From Cricetomys ansorgei (lineage: Eukaryota > Chordata > Mammalia > Rodentia > Nesomyidae): a stretch of DNA of 64,000 nucleotides. Shown piece by piece: positions 1-9,299 of this stretch. The translations under genes were made by a program, and so were the position numbers. The notes beneath the pieces are model-generated. The model was not told the origin of the DNA and did no database searches. It saw nothing but the letters and a program-made list of their open reading frames with translations. Every line of letters starts with the position of its first letter. The stretch's first letter is position 1. The stretch is taken from NCBI GenBank assembly GCA_026225945.1, contig JAMJFZ010001816.1, positions 2,239,501 through 2,303,500 on the forward strand. The letters are read 5' to 3'.

Positions 1-32
1 TATACATATATGTGTGAGCATGCACACAAGCA

Positions 33-87
33 TATGCATGTGTGTGTGCCTGTGTGTGTGTCTCTGTCTGTCTCTCTCTCTCTCTCT
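33..87. repeat. (TG)n/(TC)n microsatellite
   Basis: Alternating TG steps run into a CT tract with small interruptions. It directly abuts an L1 3' end on its right, a common arrangement in rodent L1 3' UTRs, so it may be part of that element. Confidence 0.9.
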
Positions 88-232
88 GTATGCAAAAACA
101 ATTTCTAGGGGGAAAAGGGTCATGAATTTGAAGAAGAGTATAGAGGGGTTTGTGGGAGGATTTGGAGGGAGAAAAGGAAAGAGAGAAATGTTATAATTAA
201 ATTGTAATCTCCAAAATAAAAACAAGAGAAAA
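88..232 (+). mobile_element. L1 (LINE-1) 3' end, rodent Lx-like
   Basis: A purine-rich segment (gggaggatttggagggag) is followed by gaaatgttataattaaattg and an A-rich tail. This is the typical order at the 3' end of rodent L1 elements on the sense strand. Only the terminal part of the 3' UTR is present; no ORF2 sequence precedes it within the window. Confidence 0.75.
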
Positions 233-270
233 ATATTATTATTATAAATAATAATACAAGAATAATAAGA
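231..270. repeat. (ATT)n / A-rich tail
   Basis: Imperfect ATT/AAT triplets follow the L1 tail directly and probably grew from it. Confidence 0.75.
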
Positions 271-643
271 GACAACAAAATTGGGTGCAGAGCACTGATA
301 CGAAAAAATACAACTTCCCTTTATTCTCATAGACACTGTAAAATTAAAACACACAGTCCCAAGCATTTTGAAAGAGAAGAATTTTGTTAGGATCACAGCA
401 TTGATAAAATTGCTGAAATTTTACCTGTAGAAAAAGAAATTGCATACTAGCTTAAAATATTTAATCTTTAATTTGTTTCAAGCTATTAACTTTTAAAAAC
501 CTTTTCTTTCTGAACTAATTACTTTCTACATTTTATTCACAGGGTAAGAATAGAGTTTTAATCATTGTATAAAAATAAAGGATATTTTCCAGGCTAGAAG
601 CTTACTACATTTATGGGTGATATATTCAAATTCTACATTGACA
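271..643. other. No gene or repeat recognised
   Basis: AT-rich DNA without an open frame of note. No recognisable repeat or splice pattern was seen. Confidence 0.5.
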
Positions 644-884
644 ACTGATAAGGTAGTTCAGTTGGTAGAGTGCTTACCTCTCATTCACAAAGTTCTCAGT
701 TTGATCCCCAGCACCATATAAAATAGTGACAGTGGCACACACCTATGATTCCAGTTCATGAGAGGGGAAAGCAGGAGGATCAAAATTGCAAGGTTGTCCT
801 CAGCTACATAGTAAATTCAAGGCCAGTGTGGGATATCTGAGACCCTGTAAAAATAAATAGATAGATAAATAAATAAATAGGTAG
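644..884 (+). mobile_element. SINE, B4/RSINE-type (ID head plus B1-like tail)
   Basis: An ID-like head (box-A-like ggtagttcagttggtagag and box-B-like tttgatccccagcacc) is joined to a B1-like part with gtggcacacacctatgattcc and gctacatag...aaggccag. It ends gagaccctgtaaaaa plus a (TAAA/TAGA) tail. This fusion is typical of B4-family SINEs. Divergence is considerable. Confidence 0.8.
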
Positions 885-1035
885 ATACGTTAACTAAATA
901 AGTCTAAATTGAATAGTTATATAGAGGAATAGGCCTGTGTGAAGCTAGGAAGGGTCTATATTCCAGGAGTCTATAATTAAGAAATCACATTCAGAAGCCT
1001 GTGTGGTCAAGATGGAATGTAAAAAAAATGTTAAG

Positions 1036-1810
1036 AATGTTGGTATACACCCTTAATCCCAATATTTGGGAGGGAGTGGTGGTCCACACCTTTAGCCTCT
1101 AAGACAGAAACAGAGTATGGAAGTAGATACAGGAATCAAGCTCAGACAGAGTCTGTGTCACACAAGAAGTGACATCTGAGATGAGTCAAAGTGAATGACA
1201 GACAAAGTGGCTAACCAGAGGAAGAGCTGGCAGAGTGAGTCAAGAGTGAGGGCATGCCCAACTCTCACCATATAAAAGCAGGCTTTCGCTCAGAGCAGGT
1301 CAGTTACACAAGAGTCAGTTACAGTGGGCAGCATGAGGTGAGCAGTCTAAAGCAGGCAAATGAGGGACAAGACATAGAGTCAATGAAACAGTCAGAATGA
1401 GGATTAGGCAAAGAAGCAGAAAGGCTGACTGAGACCATATGGAGCAGTGAGAGCTCAGAGAGGGACAAGACACAGAGGCAGAATCACAGGAGCAGACTGA
1501 AGAGAATGAGGCAGAGACCAAGAGCCAGTTCAGCTGAGCAGAGCAGCTCAGTCAAAGAAGTTGCAGGAGTCAGCAGAGTACAGTCCCGAGTTCAGAAGGA
1601 GCTAGTCAGAGTGGTTCAGTCAGCAGTAAGCCTAGGATGCTTAAATGTCTAGATTATACGGAGGCTGAAGTTGAAGCCTTCCAGTTAGCCTTAAGACTAG
1701 ATTGTATGGAGGCTGAAATGTTCCAGGGCTTGAAGACTAAGAATCAGAGATTGAATTAGACAAACGAATAAACCAGCTTTTGCCCCAATCAATGTCTACA
1801 TCTGAGCCAA
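1036..1810 (+). mobile_element. Unresolved rodent LTR-like repeat with TATA box
   Basis: The left edge carries two short B1-like boxes (1036-1100). Then comes a long CAG/GAG-rich stretch with a good TATA box, TATAAAAG, at 1271-1278, and an AATAAA hexamer at 1767-1772. Inside, a phrase of about 20 bases containing agattata/tgtat-ggaggctgaa is repeated (near 1651 and 1691). A TATA box about 500 bp before AATAAA fits an LTR with a long transcribed part, but I cannot define TG...CA ends or name the family. Only chance-length frames are present. Confidence 0.4.
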
Positions 1811-2609
1811 TGTCTACATATTAAAAAATTCAAACATTACTCCATCATAGAATAACATAAAAACTGCTTAAATAATACCTTCACTAGTGAAGAAATAAAT
1901 TGGTAGTTTGTTCATCTATTTTAATTGTTCAAAACAATCTGAGAAAATAGCCAACATTCAAGAAAGTGAGTGAATCATCTAAGTTGAAGCAGTTGATGCT
2001 ACAAAATTTTTATTGATATGCTATTGGGTCTAATAAGTATTTTCTAATATGTAAAAAATGAACAAACAAAACAGGGGGAAAAAACCTCTCCTCTAAAATA
2101 GTGGAAAGCTATCAAACAATAAATATCAACTTTAATACATAATTGAATAATATATCATAGTTGCTTAGAAGATGATACATCCCATAGAAAAAGACATATT
2201 AGATTAAGAAAGATCCAGACGTGTGCCAGGGAGTAGGTGACTAGCATGATTCACAAGCCACTCTCTTGGGAAAGTGGCTTGAAGGAGGGGAAGGGTGACA
2301 ATCAGAAGAAATAGTATTCCAACCGTAGTCTTAAACATGGTATGCCTGAGATTTCAGAAGAACAAAGGGCTTGAGCGTCAAGAGCAAGAAAGCGTCATTT
2401 TGTACTCTCCCCCAACCCACAATGCAGGAGCCTTGGATTCTAACAAAGGACTGTCACAAGCCACAATGTGGAAGGAACACATGGTGTTAGGAGCTTGTCT
2501 TGAGCTTGCACTTTGACACCTGTGTCGTTTTCCTTTAAGCTAATCAGAGATCCAAAAGGTAACCAAGCATTCTGATGATGGTTATATTTAAGATATCCAC
2601 TGCAGTGTG
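1811..2609. other. Single-copy-looking DNA
   Basis: An open frame of 73 codons on the plus strand (2295-2516) has no recognisable motif or splice context. Nothing else was seen. Confidence 0.4.
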
Positions 2610-2678
2610 AGGCTTTCAACTATGTCCTCACACCTGCTAGGCAAGCACACGGTCCTTGAGCTACATGCCCAGCCCAAG
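2610..2678 (-). mobile_element. ID/B4-like SINE head, minus strand
   Basis: Read on the minus strand, gggctgggcatgtagctca and gtgcttgcctagcag match the ID-type box A region. The 3' part is decayed or missing. Confidence 0.5.
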
Positions 2679-2703
2679 TTTTTTTGTTTTGTTTTGTTTT
2701 GTT
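2679..2703. repeat. (TTTTG)n
   Basis: Four to five TTTTG units, adjacent to the ID-like head. Confidence 0.85.
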
Positions 2704-4765
2704 GTCACAGATGTTGTTTATTCCAACTCATCATCATCCTACAGTCTTGAGCCATGGTTCAGAATCATTTGGAAGACTATGCACTTTTCCGACAAGTAAA
2801 AATATTGGTTGTAAAGAAATCAGAATGATGTAGAAACATAAAGAAACGTCCAAATGCTGGAGTTAGATACGTAGGCATCCTGTGGGTATGCGGTTAATAG
2901 GTGAAAAAATGCAAGGTCACTAGAATATTTGCAGAGAAATGTCCTGCATTTCAAAATGGTACAATAACAAAGGAGAAATAACAAAAATAAAACCTTTGTG
3001 AAAGACAATCTGTCTTTTCTAATAGCAGATAGCACTCTTGTTATTTTTTTTAATTAAATTTGCCCATTACAGTCCAATTTGGGGGAAATAGTCTTACCAT
3101 GTTTCAATATTTTTTAAACAAAGCAGTAATCCTTTAATAAACTGTTAGCTTGAAATATTCCAAAAGAAAGCAGATCATTCCACGAAGCAAAGTGCTTTTC
3201 TCAACAACCCAACAATATGTGTTTATTGCATTGGAGCCCAGGACCACCACGCTCGATTACAGTAAAAGCTCTGCATTTTTTCCATCTGGCAATGAGAACA
3301 CAAGATGTTGTGTAAACTACCAGAAGAGCTCTATTTCATTGTAATTAAAATTTAGTGTTACATTTAAGCAATAAGGCGACTCCAGGAGATGTGATTATCA
3401 TGAGATAATGACCTTGGGGTGTTAGAAGGCATACAAGGAACCAAATGCCTCCAATCCTCTAAGGGGCAAGATTATTTCTACATAACTACCTTCAGCTCCT
3501 CTCACAAACTCACCCCTGCCCCTGAAGCTGTATGATCAGGGCAAGGGGAAAGCTTGGGATTAAGAGCACCAATATGATTTCTGTAAGAAGAGGGCATTGG
3601 GGGACTGGTATATGACAAAATTGGCATTGCAGATGCTGAAGCAGCAGTTTCAAATGAGTTGTGTTGTTTGTGCAATAATTATGCGATGGCTTTAGAATTC
3701 TCTGGACACACATAGACCTGTCAGTGATGTCACAGTTCTGTAAGTAATCTTTAGCAAAGGCACGGATCTAACCTTTTCCCCCTGTTTTGGTTTCATGATT
3801 TCCATTCCACAATAGCAATAAGATATGACAGGTGGTACATTTCTTGAGGGTTTATTAGTCTTCTTGGGTGGTTGAAGCCATTCAGCCTTTGGCCTGAACC
3901 TCTCAAGACATCTAAGATGTATAATAATTCCCCCAAAACGCAAGGCTTGTCATGTCTTATTGCTTAATTACTTTGTACTTGCCGAGTAATTTTTCTCAAA
4001 GTGAATGCAGATAACAGCGCTTTTACTTTACAGCTTTACACTGCTAGAAACTACTTTAAAAATGGAAGACATGATAATTCTACTCTGATGAATGAAGGGA
4101 TGTTCCATTATATTACTGTTATAAACTCTAAAATATGGGTCACTGAAAATTATGTAAAATGTTTATATTCTCTAACAACTTGTTACAGGGGAAAAGGGAT
4201 AAACTAAAATTAGACCTAGTATAAAATAATGGCATCCTCAAGAACAAGTCATGATAAAGAGATTGGAACCATAAGTATTAAAATAATTCCTCAACATCAA
4301 AGAAGTGAAAGTGATAGCTTACTTTGTAAATAATATTTTATAAGGGAAAAAAATGAATAAAAGAAAACATGAGAGTACTGAGGAAGCTCTTTTAAAATAT
4401 ATACATAGAAAGGATTTGTATATATGAATGTAGATATACATATGTATAATCAGGGTCACTGAACAAAGGTATAAGGTATTGAATTTTTTTATGGGATAGG
4501 GAAGAATCATGAAATTGATTAACAGTCTACCCTTCTGAGTTTATTTCAAATTTTACTCTTGTATGAAACAAGATTGTGTTGCTTTTCTTTCTGTTTATCA
4601 ATTGCCTAGAATTCTTTTCAAAACGAAATTAAATAACACTTGTTGTTTAAAATGCATCCTGTTCACACAGTACATTACACAGAAGATGCTTTACTCTCTC
4701 AAATAAATACATGAACACATACTTTCATGAGTTCATTAGCAATGTGTAAGTTGGGAACACAGTTC
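2704..4765. other. Single-copy-looking DNA, 2 kb
   Basis: No repeat family is recognised. A minus-strand open frame of 83 codons at 3692-3943 and a plus frame of 68 codons at 4001-4207 carry no known motif. I see no convincing pair of splice sites around either. Confidence 0.4.
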
Positions 4766-4777
4766 ATTGACAAGTGT

Positions 4778-4860
4778 ATTCCTCTCTCTCTCTCCTCTCC
4801 CCCAGATATATATTTAATATATATATACACATATAAAGAGAGATATGTGTTTATTTATTA
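4778..4860. repeat. (TC)n then (AT)n low-complexity stretch
   Basis: A run of CT steps is followed by alternating TA and short GA repeats; imperfect. Confidence 0.7.
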
Positions 4861-5849
4861 TATTATCTGTCTATATATTCATAGACACTATCAATAATGA
4901 GTTGTACCTGGATGTGGTCACCTGAGTATATGTATTGGTTTCTTTTTCTTAAGGAATGTGCCAAGAGTAAGTAACATTAGAATTGTGTGGTAAATGAAAA
5001 CAACTAAGAAAGACAATTAATTTTGTTTCCATTCTCCAAATGTTCTTTTTCAATGGTATTTCTGTAAGCAAGTGTGAAAAATGTGTGTGTGGGGGGGGGG
5101 TTTCTGAATCAGGTATATGTACAACTCTGACCTGAGCTATTCATTCACCTCTTAAAACTATTTCAACAGTCTTTTCTGACACTTAACCTGGCAAAAATAA
5201 AAAGAACACAACAAACAAACAAAAACAAAATCATTTCTTAAAGTGGTTTTGAACATTTTTATTGAACAAAAGAACCCAGGTAGCATATTTGACATGAAAC
5301 AGTTAGTAGCCACTGCACATATGTTGACTGTTTCTGTTTATCTTCTCAGCCATTCACCTACCTACCTATCTATCAATAATCATTTGTTTATATTTTGTAG
5401 TTCCATCTAAGCAGAGCACTTATTAGAATAGGACGCTCTATTGGAGCAAGGGAACCACAATCTCACACTTCTTCCACCTTAGTCGACAGTGCTCTGGGAA
5501 CAATCTTACACACAGATTTAGTAGCTGATCAAGCCCCTGTGAGATTACACCCTTTCTTGGTGGTGATAGTGACTGTGCTGTTACACATTGATGTTTTATG
5601 GCTGCATGCAGCTTTCTGGTTTCTGAAAGAACTGTTTTCCAGAGTGTTCATTTCTTTCATGTAATTTCTCCTCTTATGCACATTTTGGGTTATGTTTTGA
5701 GGTATCTTAAATTTATTTATTATTGTATTTTTGCTTTTAGAGTTTTGGTTGCTGATTTATTTTTATTTTTTTATCACTGGTTTCTACTTTCCATGTCATA
5801 TTGAAAATGATGATGGCAGTTATCATTAGTCATGGAAATAAAGTTGTTC
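4861..5849. other. Single-copy-looking DNA with G run at 5081-5101
   Basis: AT-rich. A GTGTGTGT step into a ten-G run is at 5083-5100. No gene signal was seen. Confidence 0.4.
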
Positions 5850-6067
5850 AGGCTAGGAATTCAACTCAGTTAATAGAGCTCTTTCCAGGCATGTACAAAG
5901 CCTGGGATTTTATTCCCGACAGTGCATACAGGAAACATTATGATGTGCATCTGTAATATCAGTACTAGAGGCAGGACGATCATCAACATCATCCTTGACC
6001 ACATAGCTACTTCAAAGCTAGCCTGAGATACATAAGACACTGCCTGAAACAAAATAAACATTAACAA
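5850..6067 (+). mobile_element. SINE, B4/RSINE-type
   Basis: The ID-like head is decayed (aactcagttaatagagct; cagtgcatac replaces the usual cagcac). It is followed by a B1-like part (gtgcatctgtaatatcagtac, agctagcctgagatacataag) and an A-rich end. Same class as the element at 0.65 kb. Confidence 0.7.
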
Positions 6068-6580
6068 AAGTCATTCAAAGATTTTCCTAAGAGTCCTTAT
6101 GCTAGCTTCTTAAAACTACATTACATTCTATTCCCTAGCACCAAATGGGTCTATTATAGGATCTCTTCAACAATCCAAACATTCTTCATTTCTTGAATTA
6201 AAACTATAAAGTGTAGGTGCTTATACTTCAAGAATGTCTTTGTGGTCACAGTCTTGTCATGGTCTCGAATTTTCCCTAACACTAACTCTTGTTGACTGCG
6301 GTCAATTCTAACAATGTAAGACTCTCAGACACTTACATTTAAGATATGTGGGAAATCTTCATAAAACTTGCTGCATGAATGGAGGTGCGATTCCACATTC
6401 AACCTTATATAATAATGTCATCTAGCATTTCAGAAAGCTAAATACGTTAGCTATGTATGATGTGAATAGAGGTTTCAAACCCATCTCCCGGAGGTGATCG
6501 TGACATTGGTTTTGTCTTCTGGAGCTAGAGTTCCTCTGTCTTAGCTCTGAATGTGAGGCTGTTGAGGAACAAGCCAAATT
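6068..6580. other. No gene or repeat recognised
   Basis: AT-rich single-copy DNA. Nothing supported. Confidence 0.4.
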
Positions 6581-6594
6581 GGGGGGGGGGGGGG
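6581..6594. repeat. Poly-G run (14 G)
   Basis: Fourteen consecutive G bases on the plus strand, a possible G-quadruplex nucleator and a likely assembly-length uncertainty. Confidence 0.9.
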
Positions 6595-6778
6595 TGGAAA
6601 TGCCAGAATTACATTTGACCAAGTCCTTTTACCTACTTTAAATAACAGAAGAGGTTAATCATGGAAAGGCTCCATTATCTACTACACTGCCCTTTACATG
6701 GTCCATAATATATTGTTAATATATTTATATATTCACCAGAAAGTATGGACTAAAAAGTTAAAGGTTCTACTGGGATTT

Positions 6779-6799
6779 AAAAAAAAAAAAAAAAAAAAA
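6779..6799. repeat. Poly-A run
   Basis: Twenty-one A bases. No recognisable SINE body precedes it. Confidence 0.9.
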
Positions 6800-7588
6800 G
6801 AGTGGCTGATTCTATCCTAAAAGTATATTTTCTGTTTGCAGGTTATCTTTTTCTCAATAAGTAGTTGTGTCACACTTTAACAGAAAGCCTCATTATGAAA
6901 AGTGAAAGAGAAATAAATAATAAAAGTTCATAAAATATATGAGGAAAATATAAACAAATGTTCTAGTGGGGAAATCCTGAAAGTTAAAATGGCATAAATC
7001 ATTATCATAAGACACAAATGATCACAAAACATTTTAAGAAAATGAATGGAATCGAGTTCAACAAAAGCATTTTTTACTGTTATCAAAGGCATTGACAGAT
7101 TCAGGATTGAAAAAAAAAAAACAATCAATGCATGCGTAAATCCAAGAGACTGGTAATTAAGTACTGGGTACTCTAGTTCTACCAAATCATGAATACGGGT
7201 TTCTAACAAAAATAAAAACTGTCAGCCTGAGCTTTCATGTCCTTCAACTTCCTTTTTCCAACTTCACAAACTATGCAAGAGAGTAAGCAATCAGTGAGAG
7301 AAACTATAACTCACCAAATTCCCATTGTATTTTCATCGTATGGGCCTCTTCAAAATAGCGGAGAGGGATTTAAAAACTGAATTGGCACCAGCATGTAATG
7401 TCAACATGGGTAACTGAAGGCCTACTGTGTGTGAGCACTGATTCGCCAGCATCTCGGTCAGCACACTGGAATCGGTAGAAACTGCATCTTTCAAGTCCTT
7501 GGCCTCATCTCATAGCAGTCAGTCTAAACTGGGTCTCTGCTTACATGAACGACTTCCTCATTTGTCTGGTTGAAGGAAACTAGCTTAC
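6800..7588. other. Single-copy DNA; would be the 3' flank of the candidate exon at 7589-7714
   Basis: AT-rich. On the minus strand this follows the proposed splice donor. A frame of 93 codons at 6928-7209 (minus) is AT-rich, hydrophobic and without motif. Confidence 0.4.
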
Positions 7589-7714
7589 CTGAAACGGCCT
7601 CGTGACAAACCCAAAAGTTTCTTGGTGAGAACAGATCATATAGTTCCAGCAAATTAGCACACACCAAATCCAGGATGTGCTGAATCTTCACTATTCCAGC
7701 AGGCTCCGGAGGTA
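7589..7714 (-). CDS. Candidate internal coding exon, unidentified gene
   Basis: On the minus strand a pyrimidine-containing stretch ending tgctgacag is followed by 126 bases with one uninterrupted reading frame, then CAG|gtaagc, a near-consensus donor. The length is a multiple of three and both borders fall in phase 1, so the exon could be skipped without a frameshift. The 41 full codons read PPEPAGIVKIQHILDL... and end ...FWVCHEAVS. The composition is amphipathic and helix-like, with two cysteines and no low-complexity bias. I do not recognise the gene. The frame stays open about 24 bases upstream and 65 bases downstream, so it does not by itself prove an exon. It may belong with the other minus-strand candidate at 9.1-9.3 kb, but the phases do not join directly. 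Chance remains possible. Confidence 0.42.
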
Positions 7715-8234
7715 CTGTCAGCAGTAGAAAAGCCTTCAAGAAGGCTGCTTCAGCTAAGGCTCCTGGAGTTTAATTGAGGCTGTGACTAGACCCAAAGTGT
7801 TGAATCTTTGCTCGACTACACATTCAAAGGCTGTATCCTCTCTGAGTTCATGAATTTATTTATTAGCTATGAAAAAGTTTTAATGTACCTCCCAAAAGTC
7901 CAAAGAGACTTCTTCATAGCAGCCTTCTAAATTCTGGTGCTGCATTTGCTGTGACTCACAGCTACAAGAAGGCCCAGGCTGATTCACAAGGTTGCTGGGT
8001 GGCCCCACCACCCATCATAGCACTGGGTCCCAGGCTATATGGTAAGGTTACTAATTTGGTACATCTAGTTTCATGAAAGAAGAGAAAGAATGTTGAAATT
8101 CATATGTGAAATATAATTTAGTTGTTATGAATTCACTAAAAGATCATGCTATGTTTGTGATTTGTATTTTATGATTCCAATTCCGTATGTCTGATCTCAG
8201 ATCTGGCAAAAGTCTGCTTAGATCAATCTATCCA
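7715..8234. other. Single-copy DNA (possible intron on the minus strand)
   Basis: No repeat recognised. It lies between the candidate exon and the URR1 transposon. Confidence 0.4.
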
Positions 8235-8260
8235 TCTAGCTAGCTAGCTAGCTATCTAGG
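8235..8260. repeat. (CTAG)n short tandem repeat
   Basis: Four to five CTAG units. The URR1 transposon is inserted at its right end and its target duplication comes from this sequence. Confidence 0.85.
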
Positions 8261-8261
8261 C

Positions 8262-8451
8262 CAGTGGCTCTCAACCTTCCTAATGATCTGACCCTGTACT
8301 ACAGTTCCTCATGTCATAGTGGCCCCCAACCATAATTATTCTTGTTGCTACTTCATAACTGTAATTTTGCTACTGAATGGTGTCTCAGTTCCTAAGACCA
8401 TCAAAAGTATATGTTTTCTCGATGGTTTTGACACACAGTTGAGAACCACTG
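8262..8451 (+). mobile_element. URR1-type non-autonomous hAT DNA transposon
   Basis: The element starts CAGTGGCTCTCAACC and ends with the near-exact inverse, gttgagaaccactg. The body contains gttcctcatgtcatagtgg and gttgctacttcataactg, recognised as the rodent URR1 family. Flanking octamers atctaggc (8254-8261) and agctagac (8452-8459) match at six of eight positions, as expected for an 8 bp hAT target duplication. No transposase is encoded. Confidence 0.88.
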
Positions 8452-8635
8452 AGCTAGACAGAGACACAGTGAGAGGGTAAACTAAACAATTACTCAATCT
8501 AGGAAAGGGATTTATTCTAAAGTCAAAAAAGGACCTGCTTTGTATCATTGTGTTTTTCTGAGTTTTAAATTATCTCAAAATCAAAAACTAAGTCTCTGGA
8601 TTAAAAAGACAAAAACATAAAGGGGGTATTTCCAT

Positions 8636-8722
8636 TACAGAGTACATGCCCAGAATGGAAGAACCCTTGGGTTTGACCCTCAGCACCAGAACAGAAGAGG
8701 AAAAAAAAGAAAAAGCAATACA
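8636..8722 (+). mobile_element. ID-like SINE, diverged
   Basis: The sequence gtttgaccctcagcacc matches the ID box-B region and is followed by an A-rich tail (8700-8720). The box-A half is decayed. Confidence 0.5.
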
Positions 8723-8970
8723 AAGTAAAGTAATAGAGATATGAAAGCTAAAGTCATGCATGCTTCAATGCTGGGTATTAAAAATAAACATTTTTCTGAA
8801 AGATGGTGATTGGCGAATCATCCATATAGTAGATGTTTCAGGCAATTGCATGGCCCTGCTACACATAGCTCGCATGTCCCGCCAGTTTGACAACCTGAAA
8901 GACTTTTAAAATCCCCTCCCCTTCCCATACAAGTGTGTTCACAGGTGCGCATGTTCCTGTCTCCACCTCC

Positions 8971-9005
8971 CACGTGTCATGATGGCACTGACGCTTATAT
9001 AAAAG
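8971..9005 (+). promoter_or_regulatory. E-box plus TATA-like sequence
   Basis: CACGTG (8971-8976) lies 21 bp before TATATAAAAG (8996-9005). The spacing and the quality of the TATA box resemble a core promoter. No transcript or open frame supports a start about 30 bp downstream, and TATA-like strings are frequent in AT-rich DNA. Confidence 0.25.
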
Positions 9006-9116
9006 GCGATAATACTAATATTTCATAGTTGATAGATGGATTTCCAAGCTTTATAATCTTTGTTGTCATATCCTATCTTAAGAAGTCAAACCACTAATCC
9101 TCTTTTGAACGTTCTT

Positions 9117-9289
9117 CTACTGATAAAAGGAAAATGACGAAGGATGCAGCGGAGTGGTAAACGTGAACGAGGCTCTGGCTACCATCTCCGGCGGTCCCCA
9201 AGTCTTTCCATCGGTCCATAGTAATATGGCGTAACCGTTATCTAAGAGTCTGTTTTTCATGAGAAAGTTTATCTGGGTCTGATAAACAA
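9117..9289 (-). CDS. Candidate 3' coding exon with stop codon, unidentified gene
   Basis: On the minus strand a strong acceptor (cttttttccag at 9290-9300) precedes an open frame of two bases plus 57 codons, ending in TAG at 9117-9119. The encoded peptide includes QINFLMKNRLLDNGY, then WTDGKTWGPP, and ends FSFYQ. DGKTW resembles an Asp-box (S/T-x-D-x-G-x-T-W) as found in sialidase/BNR-like propellers, but one short match proves nothing. The segment 9138-9245 holds nine or ten CpG in about 105 bp, in DNA that is otherwise CpG-poor, which suggests constraint or low methylation. If it is an internal exon, the donor would be the weak TCA|gtagaa. I do not recognise the gene. Confidence 0.35.
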
Positions 9290-9299
9290 CTGGAAAAAA

